A stretch of 64,000 nt of DNA from Arachis hypogaea (lineage: Eukaryota; Streptophyta; Magnoliopsida; Fabales; Fabaceae): positions 85,683,671 to 85,747,670 of the forward strand of contig NC_092053.1 in assembly GCF_003086295.3 (NCBI RefSeq), read 5' to 3'. The notes under the pieces were generated by a model. That model was given only the letters and a program-made list of their open reading frames with translations, searched no databases and was not told the DNA's origin. This document shows positions 10,687 to 22,300 of the stretch, one piece after another (the first letter of the stretch is position 1; each line of letters opens with the position of its first letter). A program made the translations under genes and the position numbers.

Positions 10687-10877
10687 CCCCCTCTCTATTC
10701 CCCTTCATACACACACCTCTCATACATTCTCCACCCTACAAGGCCGAGTCCTCTCTCTCCCTCTCCCTCTCTATATTTTCTTCTTCTTCTTTTCCATTCT
10801 ATTTTTGCTCGAAGACGAGTAAAGTTTTATGTTTGGTGTTGGAAAACCATAGCTTTTTTTTCTTTCCATTACCATTC

Positions 10878-11299
10878 ATGTCACCCAAGGTTGGAGACTC
10901 CTCTAAGAAAAGGAAAGGAGAGACAGTAGCCAATCCCTCTAAATCTTGGAAGATGGAGAGATTCATCACCAAAGCCCACCAAGAGCACTTCTATGAAGTA
11001 GTGGCTAAGAAGAAAGTGAGGTCCCTTTCATGCTCAAGAAGAATGAGTATCTGGAAATCCGAAGAGAGATCCGGAGAAGAGGTTGGAAAGTCCTAACCAA
11101 TCCCATCCAAGATATTGGGATTCTCATGGTACAAGAGTTCTATCCTAATGCATGGGTTACCAAAAACCATGACACTAGTGTGAACCCAAATCCAAGAATC
11201 TTAGATTTCAGCCCAGAAAGTGTGAGGTTGGCGTTCAACTTGAGGAAAACTCAAACAAAAGTTGAAAACCCAAATCCAAATCATAGGCTTTTGAAATAA
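10878..11299 (+). pseudogene. Athila-type accessory protein fragment (plant transposon protein domain)
   Basis: ATG 10878 opens MSPKVGDSSKKRKGE, a basic start like that of the accessory gene at 25412 (MASSSSKRRKGKEP). A frameshift near 11030 moves the rest to another frame, where ILMVQEFYPNAWVTKN and RILDFSPESVRLAFNLR match the same region of the 25412 protein (LVREFYANAV, VDFSPMSIMRALKLR). Pfam annotates such proteins as a putative plant transposon protein domain; their role is unknown. The sequence breaks off near 11300. Confidence 0.65.
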
Positions 11300-12313
11300 T
11301 CTCTCACTAAATCATTAGCCTTTTTCTCTTTATGAGGAAAACTCAAACAAAAGTTGAATATATCAAAATTGAGACCAAAGTGAAGAAGAAACACACACAA
11401 CATGCGGTGTTTTAATTTCTAAATTTTCTCCGTGAAGAGCCTTGAAAACTGATTCTTATTTTTATAATAGAAGCCTGATTTTGCTAGTTATTGCATCAAA
11501 TTATTCTTCATTGAAGACATGATACTTTCCTTTCTTTATGCAGCAGCACATCTTTTTTGTATTTTCTTCAAATCTTACTCTTGATAGTTGATTATTTCCA
11601 AACATAATCAAATCAGTGCTTTATTACTTACACTAGCGTTGTTGTCCAATATCTCTATAATTGTCATGATTATGTTCCTTTCTTATTTGGTAGCAGCAAT
11701 TATTTTACTCATTGATGATTGATTCTTTCCAAATATAATCAAGTCAGCATACATTTTAATGCCAATCGTAAAACTTTATAGCACAAACAATCACACCATA
11801 AATTAGAATCAATTCTTAATCAATCAACCAAATATTTGTCATCACAATAAATAATAAAATATGTTTTAGACTCAATAAATTAAAGATTAAATTATTTTAT
11901 CAAAAACATTTTTGGAAATGATTTAGAATATTAATATAATAATAATTAGAGTAATTTCTTAAATTAGTCCCTATAATTTTTAAGAGCAGACACTTTAGTC
12001 TCCAAAAAAATTTAATACGCAATGTAATCTCCAATTTTTATCTCTGTTAGACAACACAATATCTGGCCATATTCCACCATTACTCACCAACATCAATTGT
12101 TGACATAGCACATTAACTCATGTTGCCATTAAGTGTCCATCCGTAGAGAGATATTCAGATCAATCCCTAATTCAAAAACGAAATGGATAGATCAGTCCTT
12201 GTAGATATTTCAAGAATGAGATGAGCAAACCACTTCCTATAACTGTGTTAAAAATGACATCGTATATTGCTCTCCTCTGTGACTCTCTCTTAAAGTCAAA
12301 TTAGCTCCCTAAC
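11300..12313. other. AT-rich spacer, no gene
   Basis: No coding signal. A 26-bp segment at 11241-11266 (start TGAGGAAAACTC) is duplicated exactly at 11333-11358. The later part holds the words TTAGTCCCTATAATT and CACTTTAGTCTCC, common in legume dispersed repeats, but no element ends could be set. The last five bases, CTAAC, are the target duplication of the next element. Confidence 0.4.
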
Positions 12314-12847
12314 TGTTCCGAGGGTTACCTGAAACTCTAGGTCGATCTCGGTCGAGATCTTCTATACTGGTCGGAGATGACGTGTCCGGCTGGTGGGTAG
12401 CGGCCGGAGCTGTGGTGTCCGACTTGTTGGACTGGCTGCACTGCTGATCCTTTGTTACCGGAGGGTGGGGGGTACCTGCAATAGACTCCGATGCTTAAGT
12501 TAGCATGGGTATTAAGTAGGTTTTTAATAGAATAAGAGTATGAGTTATACCTGGGTGCTCCAGGATATTTATAATGGTGTAGAGTGACCTTTTTAGATAA
12601 GATAAGTTAGTTATCTTATCTTATCTTTGGGTGAGGTCAGCTTATCTTCAAGGGAACCGCCCTTGTCTCTATAGGCTTGAACTACCTTTGGATTTGGGTC
12701 GTGCTCCTCTATTTGGGCCCCCTTACTGGGCTTTCCTGTCGATTTGACCGACCTCTTTGAGAAGAGGTCGGTTAGCCTGACCTGAAGAAGTCGATCGCTT
12801 TATTACTTATCACCCCTAATCGGATAGCTCGACCCAAGGTATGAATA
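12314..12847 (-). repeat. 3' LTR of the Tat-lineage element
   Basis: Starts TGTTCCGAGGG and ends ATGAATA, where the usual final CA has mutated to TA. The matching copy at 35853-36386 keeps the full GAACA end. The preceding CTAAC is the target duplication. The adjacent 12848-12863 reads AAGCAGGGGCAC on the - strand, a plausible polypurine tract. Confidence 0.9.
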
Positions 12848-12984
12848 GTGCCCCTGCTTGAGCTCGGTCTTCTGCTTTGAGGTCGAGTCCTTGATTTCGA
12901 CCCTTCTCTTAGTGAAGCCGAACTCGAGCATTTTGTTGATTCCTTTCTTTATAGCACCTTTTTGAATGTGGAATGTTTTTCTCT

Positions 12985-13004
12985 AAAAGCGCGCGCTTTT
13001 ATAT
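12985..13004 (+). promoter_or_regulatory. Candidate promoter of the antisense gene
   Basis: AAAAGCGCGCGCTTTT (12985-13000) is a perfect 16-bp palindrome with an alternating GC core, directly joined to TATATC. It lies between the 3' LTR and the + strand gene at 13922, with a pyrimidine-rich leader in between. A 0.9-kb 5' leader, possibly with an intron, would result. This is an inference from position and sequence only. Confidence 0.35.
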
Positions 13005-13921
13005 CAGCGCTTTGTTCTTGGGAACGTGCGAGGGTTTAATACCTTCATTAATTGGTATTAATTGCCCCGTTTTCCTTGGCTTTTATTTTGAATTTTTGCA
13101 ATCAGAAACGGTTTCTTTCCTTCATTTTTCTTTGTAACTTCTCCTTTCGTTCTCTCGCTTTCTATTTTCCACCTACATTTTTCCTTTCTTGCATTGCGGC
13201 GTCAGTCAGCATTTTTGCCGGCGATTCCGTCTTTTCACCTTCAATCTCCCTCGAAACTTCTTCATTCGTTCAGGTTGGTTTTTCTTTCTTCGTTCCTCTT
13301 TCGTCGTTTTTGCCTTCAATTTTTGATAGGGTTTCGATTTTCTCTTGAAGTCTGACTCTTTTCGCATTACTGTGTGCCTGCTTGTTTGCTGCTTAAAAGT
13401 TTTCTTTTTACTTTTCGAAATGGTCCCTTTACATTCTTGGGGCTCATACTATTTGTTTTGAAAGATTGTTCCTTCTGTTGTGCTGATAGCTTCTACTGAT
13501 GAATTCTGTCATTTTGCTTTTTTTGGGGGATTTTTATTTTCTTGGAAAAGGTGGCATCTTTGATGACTTTTTCTTTGATGTGCTTTGCCATTGTGTTTGT
13601 TGATAAGGTAGGATTGTGAATTTGGAATATAGTTGTTTTGGTTTTGTCTGACTTGTAGCTTTCTGGGATGCATGCTGCTTTCTTTTTTGCTTTAAAGAGT
13701 TTTTCTTGTTAGCTTTGTAGGTTTTTTCTGAATCCTTGTTCCCTGACTGCCTCCAAAGGATGCCCCTGGACCTTCTGTGTGGGTTCTGGGGTTTTCCTTT
13801 TATTGTTTGTGTCGTCTGAATAATGTTTAGCCGAGTTGTTTTGTCCTTCGCCCGATATATTTTTTTTTTTTTTTTTTAGTAATCCGATCTTCTTCTCTTG
13901 TTGTAGAATTTAGTTGGCCTC

Positions 13922-15851
13922 ATGTCTTCTCGCAAAAATATTGTTGAGATGTCTTCCCAAATCCCTGAGGGCATGGCTGATTGGGTGGATTCTATGGTTT
14001 TGTTGTGTGTTTCTTTGGTTGACTTTGAGTTCTGTCAGCAACTTAGACAATTTCATAAGATCTGTGGTAGTGGTGGTGATGAAAAGAACTATGAACTTGT
14101 ATCTCCGAGTTCTGAGGAGAGGGTCTGTTTATCTACTCGGATTGCCAGAGAGCGTCCTTTTTTCTATGCCTACGACTTCTTTTTTAGTCAAATGGGTATT
14201 ACTCTTCCTTTTACTGATTTTGAGACCAACCTATTATGGTCGTGTAATATTGCTCCTTCCCAACTTCACCTTAATTCCTAGAGTTTCATAAAAATTTTTC
14301 AATTGTTGTGCCATGGATTTGGTATTCCTGCTTCACAATCTCTTTTCTTCTATCTCTTTGTTTTGACGAAGCCTTGGGTAGTAAAGAAGAAAGCCGCTTG
14401 GGTTTCTTTTCGAGCTTCCCAGGGAAAGAAGGTCTTCTCCATGTTTGATGAATCTTTCTGTGATTTTAAAAATTACTTTTTCAAGGTCCGAGCTGTTGAA
14501 GGAGCTCGGCTCTTTTTTCTGGATGAAAATGACGAGCCCACCTTTCCCTTGGAATGGCAAAAGGATGTGAGAGTATCTAGATATACAAGGGAAATATTGG
14601 ATGAGGCTGAGCAAGCTTTTGTGACTGTCTTGGAAGAACACTGGGGTTAGCCTCCCCATCTCGATACAAAGAAATTTTTAACCAATCCCTCTCTCCTCCA
14701 AACTGAGCTGGGTAGTTATGTTTTTGATTTTCCTCTATTGTCTACTCCTATATTGTTCGCAAACTCTTTTCCGATTTGTGACTTGATTCCTTACTATTGT
14801 GTATTGCTTGCAGAGATGATTAACAATAATGAATCTATGAAGGCCTTCAAAAGGGCGAGGAAAGCTACCGCGGCCCAAAACGTCTCGGCCAAGGCAGCCG
14901 GAGAGGGATCATCCCAGGCTCAGTCGAAGCCGGCCGTTCCGAGCTCACCTGGGGCGAGGAAGGTAATCCCGACTCCCCGCATTCGTTTGGTTGATCCTCC
15001 CCAAACCTCTGTTGCCACTTTTGGTGCTCCTCCCAACAAAAAGCAAAAAACAATTGAGCCTTTCAACCTTGATGCCCATGATTTTGACGCGGTCGAGTTC
15101 GTAGATCAGCAGATCGGTCCTTACGGTGCCCTTCCTGTGGATGATGTATCACTCCTTCGCCATTTGGACTTTATAACTCGGAGTATTGTTAAGATGGCAC
15201 ATATGGGGGCTGCCTTGTACCGAACTGCCCAAAATCATCCTCTTCATGCCACCAAAGCCTTCATGGAGGAGGCTAAACAGGAGTTTGATTGGATGAAGGG
15301 CTTGAAGAAGGTGCTCGAAGTGAAAGTGACCAGACTGGAGAAGGAGCTGGAGAGCGAGAAGGCTAGCTCCCTGCCTTGGCGGCTTCTGTGAGGTTGGCCG
15401 AGGACACGGCATTGAGGCATAAAGACAGCTGCATTACATCATATCGGGAGGTAATGCGTTTGAGGGAGGAGTTGGAGTCTGCCCGAGCTGATTACTCCGA
15501 GCTCCAGGGTCATCTTGTCGGCATCGTGAATGCTGCTTATGAGAACTTGAAGGAGCAGGTTCGAATTCTGGCTCCCGAGGTCGACCTCTCTCTCTCTTTA
15601 GCCTGGACAATTTTGTGAGGGATGGTAAGATTGTCCCTGATGACCCGGATGATGATGATGTCGAACCTCCCCCTGCGCCTGCTGCCAAAGTGTCAACTTC
15701 TACAGTTCCTTCAGTTGAGGTTGGTCATCCCGTATCCGATCCGGACTGTCAAATCTTGAATCGGGATGATGCGACTGTGGATGCTGTGCCCATTCAGACT
15801 CGCCCTCCTTCTCCCCATGCTGATGCTACCGGGAAGACTTCTGATGTTTAA
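13922..15851 (+). pseudogene. Antisense accessory gene of a Tat element (gypsy-type transposon protein)
   Basis: Lies opposite to gag-pol, between integrase and the 3' LTR, as in Grande/Retand-type elements. ATG 13922 (MSSRKNIVEMSSQIPEGMAD) opens a frame that runs through to 15391 with two in-frame stops (14279, 14648). It then continues as a coiled-coil-like stretch (15376-15618, LREELESARADYSELQGHL) and an acidic, proline-rich tail (15615-15851), each in a different frame. The middle part (FYAYDFFFSQMGITLPFTDFE) resembles proteins labelled putative gypsy-type transposon domain (PF04195). A possible 3' splice site TTGCTTGCAG ends at 14813. Function unknown. Confidence 0.65.
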
Positions 15852-16189
15852 CTAAACTTTTTTATCTTGATTGTGTAGATAGCCCGGCTTGTGGGCTTTT
15901 AAACTCTTTATTTTGTAAATTTCATTTTGCTGGCTGTTGATACTTGTTTAGTTGCTTGTTTAGCAACTTTAGGCTGAAAAACAAAAAATAGCTTCCAAGT
16001 TCTTGGGGCTGATTTGGGTAGCCCTTTTATTTTTATCACAACTTTGCGTCTTTAGTATCATGTCGATCTTTATCTCATCTAGGCACTTTTTTCCAGGCTT
16101 TCGGTAGTGCTGGAGCCTTGTTGCTCGATCTCTTTCAGTTGCTTTTGTGCTTGTGCATTTGATTCTTTTGAGGCAACAAACAAAAATCT

Positions 16190-16700
16190 TGTTTCGTTTG
16201 GACCTTTTGTTAGGTCTCTGCCAAGTATTACTTTTTGTAGCCTTCGCACTTTATGTGGGTCGACTTCGTCATGTCGGATCAAGTTATTTTGTAATCCTCT
16301 TTCTTGGTCTTTGTTCGAGTCTCATTCAGGAATTACTTCTATAACTTTATGTTTTGGGCCGACTTCGTCATGTCGGGCCCTTCTAAGTTACTTTTGTAAT
16401 CCTCTTTCTTGGACCTTGTTCAGGTCTCTTTTAGGGATTACTTCTATAACTTTATGTTTTGGGCCGACTTCGTCATGTCGGGCCCTTCTAAGTTACTTTT
16501 GTAATCCTCTTTCTTGGACCTTGTTCAGGTCTCTTTCAGGGATTACTTCTATAACTTTATGTTTTGGGCCAACTTCGTCACGTCAGGCCCTTCTAAGTTA
16601 AAGTAATCCTCTTTTATAGGGTTGGCCAGACCTCTTTCCAGGGTTTACTTAAAACTTGGTTTGACTTGGTCCGACTTCTTAACGTCGTCCAGTCTTTTAA
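16190..16700. repeat. Tandem repeat of about 105 bp in the 3' region
   Basis: The unit contains GGGCCGACTTCGTCATGTCG and ends near TTACTTTTGTAATCCTC. The anchor GACTTCG or its variant occurs at 16262, 16361, 16466 and 16571, giving spacings of 99, 105 and 105 bp, and a more decayed copy follows to about 16700. Such 3' tandem repeats are known in Tat-lineage elements and can seed satellites. Confidence 0.85.
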
Positions 16701-17079
16701 GTTATTATTTAGCAATCCATCAGGACCTCGTCAGGTTCTTTCTCCAGATCACTTTCGATAACTTCTTGCATTATTCTGTTTTCATCTTTGCCGATTTTGT
16801 AGGAGGTGATGCCAGGGCATTTTGGCCAGTTTCACTGACCTTTTCCTTACTGTTTTACGGTAGTTCCATGCATTTTCTTAGGAAATAAGCAAGTTTTGGG
16901 TAGAATTTCACTTACATCTTGATTTAAGCATACATTGAGCACTTTACATGATTTCATGAGAATTTTGCATGAATTAGATGACAAATTGGATGATGCATGT
17001 CTCATGATATGGATTAGAACTTTGATGCACTGTATTGCATGATTTCAGGAGAAAGGAAGCAAGAAAGAGCCTCGTTGGC

Positions 17080-17930
17080 AGCCACGTTAAGAGTCACGTT
17101 ATCTAAGTTAACGTGAACTCTAACGTGGAAGAAAGAAAGTGGAGCCAACGTTAGTGACACTCACCTTTGTCACTAACATTGGACCAAGCTCATAAATGGC
17201 CACGTTAAGAGCCACGTTAACTCAGTTAACGTGGACTCTAACGTTGGAAAGCAAAAGAGAAGCCAACGTTAGTGACACTCACCTTTGTCACTAACGTTGG
17301 CCAAGCCACAATGAGCCATGTTAACTCCCACGTTAACTTAGTTAACGTGGAAGCTAACGTGGAGAAAGCATGTGATCGCCAACGTTAGTGACACTTACCT
17401 TTGTCACTAACGTTGGGGTGAACCCACACAAGCCACTATGAGCAACGTTAACTCCCACGTTAATTTAGTTAACATGGAAGCTAACGTGGATAAGAGAGAT
17501 GATGAGCCAACGTTAGTGACACTCACCATTGTCACTAACGTTGGAGATGGCTAGCATTACTACGTTAGAAGCCACGTTAACCTAGTTAACGTGGACTCTA
17601 ACGTGGGAAGTAGGGGCACATTGGAATGTTAGTGACAAAGGTAAGTGTCACTAACGTTCTCGAAGGATTGGCAAGCTTACGTTAAGAGCCACGTTAACTA
17701 AGTTAACGTGGACTCTAACGTAGGGGGAAGGGAAGTCTCTTAATGTGATTGGAAAAGGTGAGTCCCAATAACGTGTGCGAAGGATCAAGAGGCAACGTTA
17801 GTGGTCACGTTGGTGCCACTAACGTTGAAGTCAACGTGGATTATCCTTGGGTGAGGAACGTTAGTGAAAAAGGTGATTGCCACTAACGTTCTCGAACCCA
17901 CACTCTCACTTAACATTAACGCCACTAACG
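17080..17930. repeat. Array of alternating ACGTTA hairpins in the LTR
   Basis: Two hairpin types alternate every about 117 bp. Type A is nested, with inner arms CCACGTTAACt/aGTTAACGTGG and outer arms ACGTTA/TAACGT; six copies begin near 17084, 17202, 17318, 17434, 17561 and 17675. Type B has 15-nt arms CCAACGTTAGTGACA / TGTCACTAACGTTGG around an 8-nt loop, with copies near 17142, 17263, 17377, 17503 and 17627 and three diverged ones to 17890. The same array is in 28315-29275 and, inverted, in 20915-21880. Confidence 0.9.
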
Positions 17931-18073
17931 TCCTGAGCTAAACACCCTGCCTACTCCACACTTTCTCTCTGCAAGTAAAGCTAAGCCCACTGCGGAAGAT
18001 AACTGCTTCAAACTCAAGATCCAAAGGCCTATATCCAAGACTTGAAGAACCAACTAGAAGATCAGAAGAGTAG

Positions 18074-18081
18074 TATATATA
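18074..18081 (+). promoter_or_regulatory. LTR TATA box
   Basis: TATATATA in the 5' LTR, downstream of the hairpin array and about 990 bp before the LTR end. It is conserved in the 3' LTR near 29416 and in the inverted solo LTR near 20770. The hairpins therefore lie upstream of the likely transcription start rather than in the RNA leader. Confidence 0.55.
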
Positions 18082-19072
18082 GAGGTAGTTTTGAATTAGA
18101 AAGAAGCTTTTTGGGGGATTGGAAATTGGGAACTACTCTCTGTATAATTTACTTTCTCTGCACTTCTAGTTCTAGTTTTCATGATGTATTCACCATCTTT
18201 GTTTTCCATTTCCAGAGCTATGAACAACTAAACCCCTTTCATTGGGTTAGGGAGCTCTGTTATAATTTGATGGATCAATACTAATTTTCATTACTCTTCT
18301 TCTTTCTTTTCTCTTGATTTTACTAGAAAGCTTTCAATCTTCATCCAATTGGGTAGTTATCTTGGAAAAGAAGCTATTCATACTTGGATCTCTTCTGAAC
18401 CTTGGAGGAGGAATAAAGAGATCATGCTAGAAATGCTTTCTCATGTTGGACCAAATTGGGTTTTGGTTGGGTATGGTGACTATAATCCTACCAACACTTG
18501 ATTTGGGAATTCATGTGGTATAATCAGTGACCATACTTCATCTCTTCTCATGAGCAATTGACCAAGGAATTGGTTATTTATTAAGATTTGAGAGATTGAA
18601 TTACCAAGGAATTGGAATTCGATCACTAAAGATTGCCAAGGAGATCAATGAATGCATTGATTGAGGAAGAGATTAAAATGAACTTGATCCGGAAAATGCA
18701 ACATCTCCTAAGCCCAATGAATCCCCATTTCTGATCTTACCCATTCTCTTTAATTTTTGCAATTTACTTTTATGAGCATCTTCCCCATTCCCATTTAAGA
18801 TTCTGCAATTTACTTTCTGCCATTTACATTCAGCTCTTTATTTCCAGCAATTTACATTTTCTGCTATTTACTTTCCCGCCATTTAATTTCCTGCAACTCT
18901 CAAACCAAATTCTGCTTCGCTCAACTAGAACATTCCTCTAATTAAAGTTGCTTGACCAATCAATCCCTGTGGGATTCGACCTCACTCTATTGTGAGTTTT
19001 TACTTGACGACAATTCGGTATACTTGTCGAAGGAAAATTGTTGAGAGACAAGTTTCCATGCTATCAAGTTTA

Positions 19073-19090
19073 TGGCGCCGTTACCGGGGA
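19073..19090 (+). promoter_or_regulatory. Primer binding site, tRNA-Asp type
   Basis: TGGCGCCGTTACCGGGGA, six bases after the LTR end. It differs by one base from the Athila primer site at 8368-8385. Confidence 0.85.
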
Positions 19091-19353
19091 TTGATTTTGT
19101 ATCAACAATGATTAAATTGGAGGATAACTAGATTGAGCATTTTTCTTTTGTTTGATTTAAATTTCTGTTTGAGTTAATTACTTTCATTTTTAGTTATTTT
19201 TTTATCCCTTCCCCCCTACTCCTTTTTCTTAGTTATTTACTATTCAGTTCACTAACCCACTAACTGTTTGATATATTGCATCACTCACACTAACAGCAAT
19301 TTTAACAAGAGTACTTTCTGCAATTATTTCCTTGCTTGTGCCTTGTTGGTTGT

Positions 19354-22300
19354 ATGACAGGGAGAAGAAGCGGGGCTTCAACTTCCTTTGATTCTGAACC
19401 TGAGAGGACCTTCCTTAGATTAAGGAGGGAAGCAAGAGGAAAGAGAGTAGTTGGTGCTGAGGAAGAGGAGGAATACTTTGAACCAGATATGGATGAAAAC
19501 ATGGAGAACCATTATGAAGAAGAGGCTCACAACCATGGCAGAGAAGGTCTAGCAAATCATGCTGTGCAGGAGGGAAGAGTTCTAGGCTCTTACATCAACC
19601 CAAACCCAGGAAACTGTGGGAGTAGCATCTAAAGGCCAACCATACATGCCAACAACATTGAACTAAAGCCACAGCTCATCACCCTTGTTCAGAACAACTG
19701 TTCATTCGGAAGAGGTGTCCAAGAAGACCCAAATCAACATCTAACCACTTTCCTGAGGATATGTGATACTGTGAAGTCTAATGGTGTGATGCACAGAAAA
19801 CTTGTCTCGTAACAAATTTCCTTCGGCAAGTGTACCGAATTTCGTCGTCAAGTAAAAACTCACAATAGAGTGAGGTCGAATCCTACAGAGATTGATTGAT
19901 CAAGCAACTTTAATTAGAGGAATGTTCTAGTTGAGCGAATCAGAATTTGAGTTGATAATTGCAGAAAATAAAATGGCGGGAAAGTAAATAACAAAAAAAG
20001 TAAATGCTAGAAATAAAGAGCTGAAAGTAAATGACGGAAAATAGATTGCAGAATTGTAAATGGGAATAGGGTAACTGCTCATAAAAGTAAATGACAGAAA
20101 CTAAAGAGAATGGGTAAGATCAGAAATGGGGAGTTCATTGGGCTCAGGAGATGTTGCATTCTCCAGATCAATTTCATTTTCATCTCTTCCTCAATCAATG
20201 CATTCATTGATCTCCTTGGCAATCTTAAGTGATCGAGTTACAATTCCTTGTAATTCAATCCCTCAAATCTTGATCAATAGCCAATTCCTTGGTCAATTGC
20301 TCATGAGAAGAGATGAAGTATGGTCACTGATTATACCACATGCATTTCCCAAATCAAGTATTGAGAGGATTATAGTCACATATCCATCCAAACCCAATTT
20401 GGTCCAGCATGAGAAAGCATTTCTAGCATGATCTCTTCCTTTCTCTTTCAAGGTTCAGAAGAGATCCAAGTTTGAACAGCTTCTTTTCTAAGATAACTAT
20501 CCAATTGGATGAAGATCGAAAGCTTTCAAGTAAAATCAAGAAAACAGATAGAAGAAGAATAATGAAAACTAGTATTGATCCATCAAATTACAACAGAGCT
20601 CCCTAACCCAATGAAAGGGGTTTAGTTGTTCATAACTCTGGAAAATAAAAGCAAAGATGGAGAATACATCATGAAAACAAAACTAGAAGTGCAGAGAATG
20701 GCAAAATACAGAGAGTAGTTTTCCCCCAATTTCCAATCCCCTTTATCAATTCAAAGCTACCCCTATATATACTACTCTTTTAATCTTCTAGTTGGCTCTT
20801 CAAGTCTTGGGTATGGGCCTTTGGATCTTGAGTTTGAAGCAGTTATCTTCTTCATTGGGCTTAGCTTTACTTGCAGAGAGAAAGTGTGAAGTGGGCAGGG
20901 ACTTTAGCTCAGGACGTTAGTGGTGTTAACGTTAAGTGAAAATGTGGGTTCGAGAACGTTAGTGACAATCACCTTTTTCACTAACGTTCCTTACCCAAGT
21001 TAGAGTCACGTTAACCTCAACGTTAGTGGCATAAACGTTACCACTAACGTTGCCTCTTGGTCCTTCGCACACGTTATTGGAACTTACCTTTCCCAATAAC
21101 GTTGAAAAGCCTCCCCCTTTCTTACGTTAGAGTCCACGTTAACTTAGTTAACGTGGCTCTTAACGTTAGCTTGCCAAACTTCGAGAACGTTAGTGACACT
21201 TACCTTTGTCACTAACGTTCCAATGTGCCCCTATCTCCCACGTTAGAGTCCACGTTAACTAGGTTAACGTGGCCTCTAACGTAGCAATGCTAGCCATCTT
21301 CTAACGTTAGTGACAAAGGTGAATGTCACTAACGTTGGCTCATCATCTCTCTTCTTCACGTTAGCTTCCACGTTAACTAAGTTAACGTGGGAGTTAACGT
21401 GGCTCATTGTGGCTTGTGTGGTTCATTCCAACGTTAGTGACAAAGTTAGGTGTCACTAACGTTGGCGATCATATACTTTCTCCACGTTGGCTTCCACGTT
21501 AACTAAGTTAACGTGAAAGTTAACGTGGCTTGTGGAGGCTTGGCCAACGTTAGTGACAAAGGTGAATGTCACTAACGTTGGCTTCTCTTTTGCTTCTTAA
21601 TGTTAGAAGCCACGTTAACTAAGTTAACGTGGCAACTTACGTGGCCACTTATGGGCTTGGCCCAACGTTAGTGACAAAGGTAAGTGTCACTAACGTTGGC
21701 TCAATTTTCTTTCCTCCACGTTAGAGTTCACGTTAACTTAGTTAACGTGACTCTTAACGTGGGCTATGATGGCTTCGAGGACGTTATTGGCGATTACTTT
21801 TCTCATTAACTTTGCAAGCTAGCTCCCATTCCTACATTAGAAGTCACGTTAGTGAGACTAACGTTGCTGCTAACGTGGTTCTTCCTTGCTTCCTTTGTCC
21901 TGAAATCAAGCAATAAAGTGCATCAAAGTCCTAGTCCAAGTCATGGGAAATGCAACATCCAATTTGTCATTAATTTCATGCAAAATCCTCATGAAATCAT
22001 GTAAGGTGCACCATGTATGCTTGAATCAAGATGTAATTGAATATCTACCCAAAACTAGCTTATTTTCTAAGGAAATGCATGAAACTATCCTAAAAACAGT
22101 AAAGAAAAGGTTAGTGAAACTGGCCAAAATGCCCTGGCATCATGGTGTTCATCCTGACACCTATAGACTACTTCTGTTCCCTTTCTCACTTAGGGACAAG
22201 GCATCTAAATGGCTGGAATCCTTCCCAAAGGAGAGTTTAGCAACCTGGGAAGATGTGGTGAACAAATTCCTGGCAAGATTCTATCCTCCTCAACGGATCA

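Larger units (their letters stand above)
16807..19066 (+). repeat. 5' LTR of the Athila-like element
   Basis: 2260 bp, ends TGATGCCAGGG and CATGCTATCA. It holds an array of ACGTTA hairpins (17080-17930), a TATA box at 18074 and a run of ATTTAC-type words near its 3' end. It lacks about 95 bp that the 3' LTR has near 28320-28440 (one hairpin pair). Confidence 0.92.

Noticed and set aside
16107..16601. A repetitive 164-codon frame with Cys-rich repeats
   Set aside because: It is produced by the 105-bp tandem repeat (a multiple of 3) in the 3' region of the Tat element; no start context or homologue.
17080..17930. Regularly spaced palindromic repeats that resemble a CRISPR array
   Set aside because: Two alternating hairpin types, no unique spacers of constant size, in a plant LTR present in three copies, with no cas genes.
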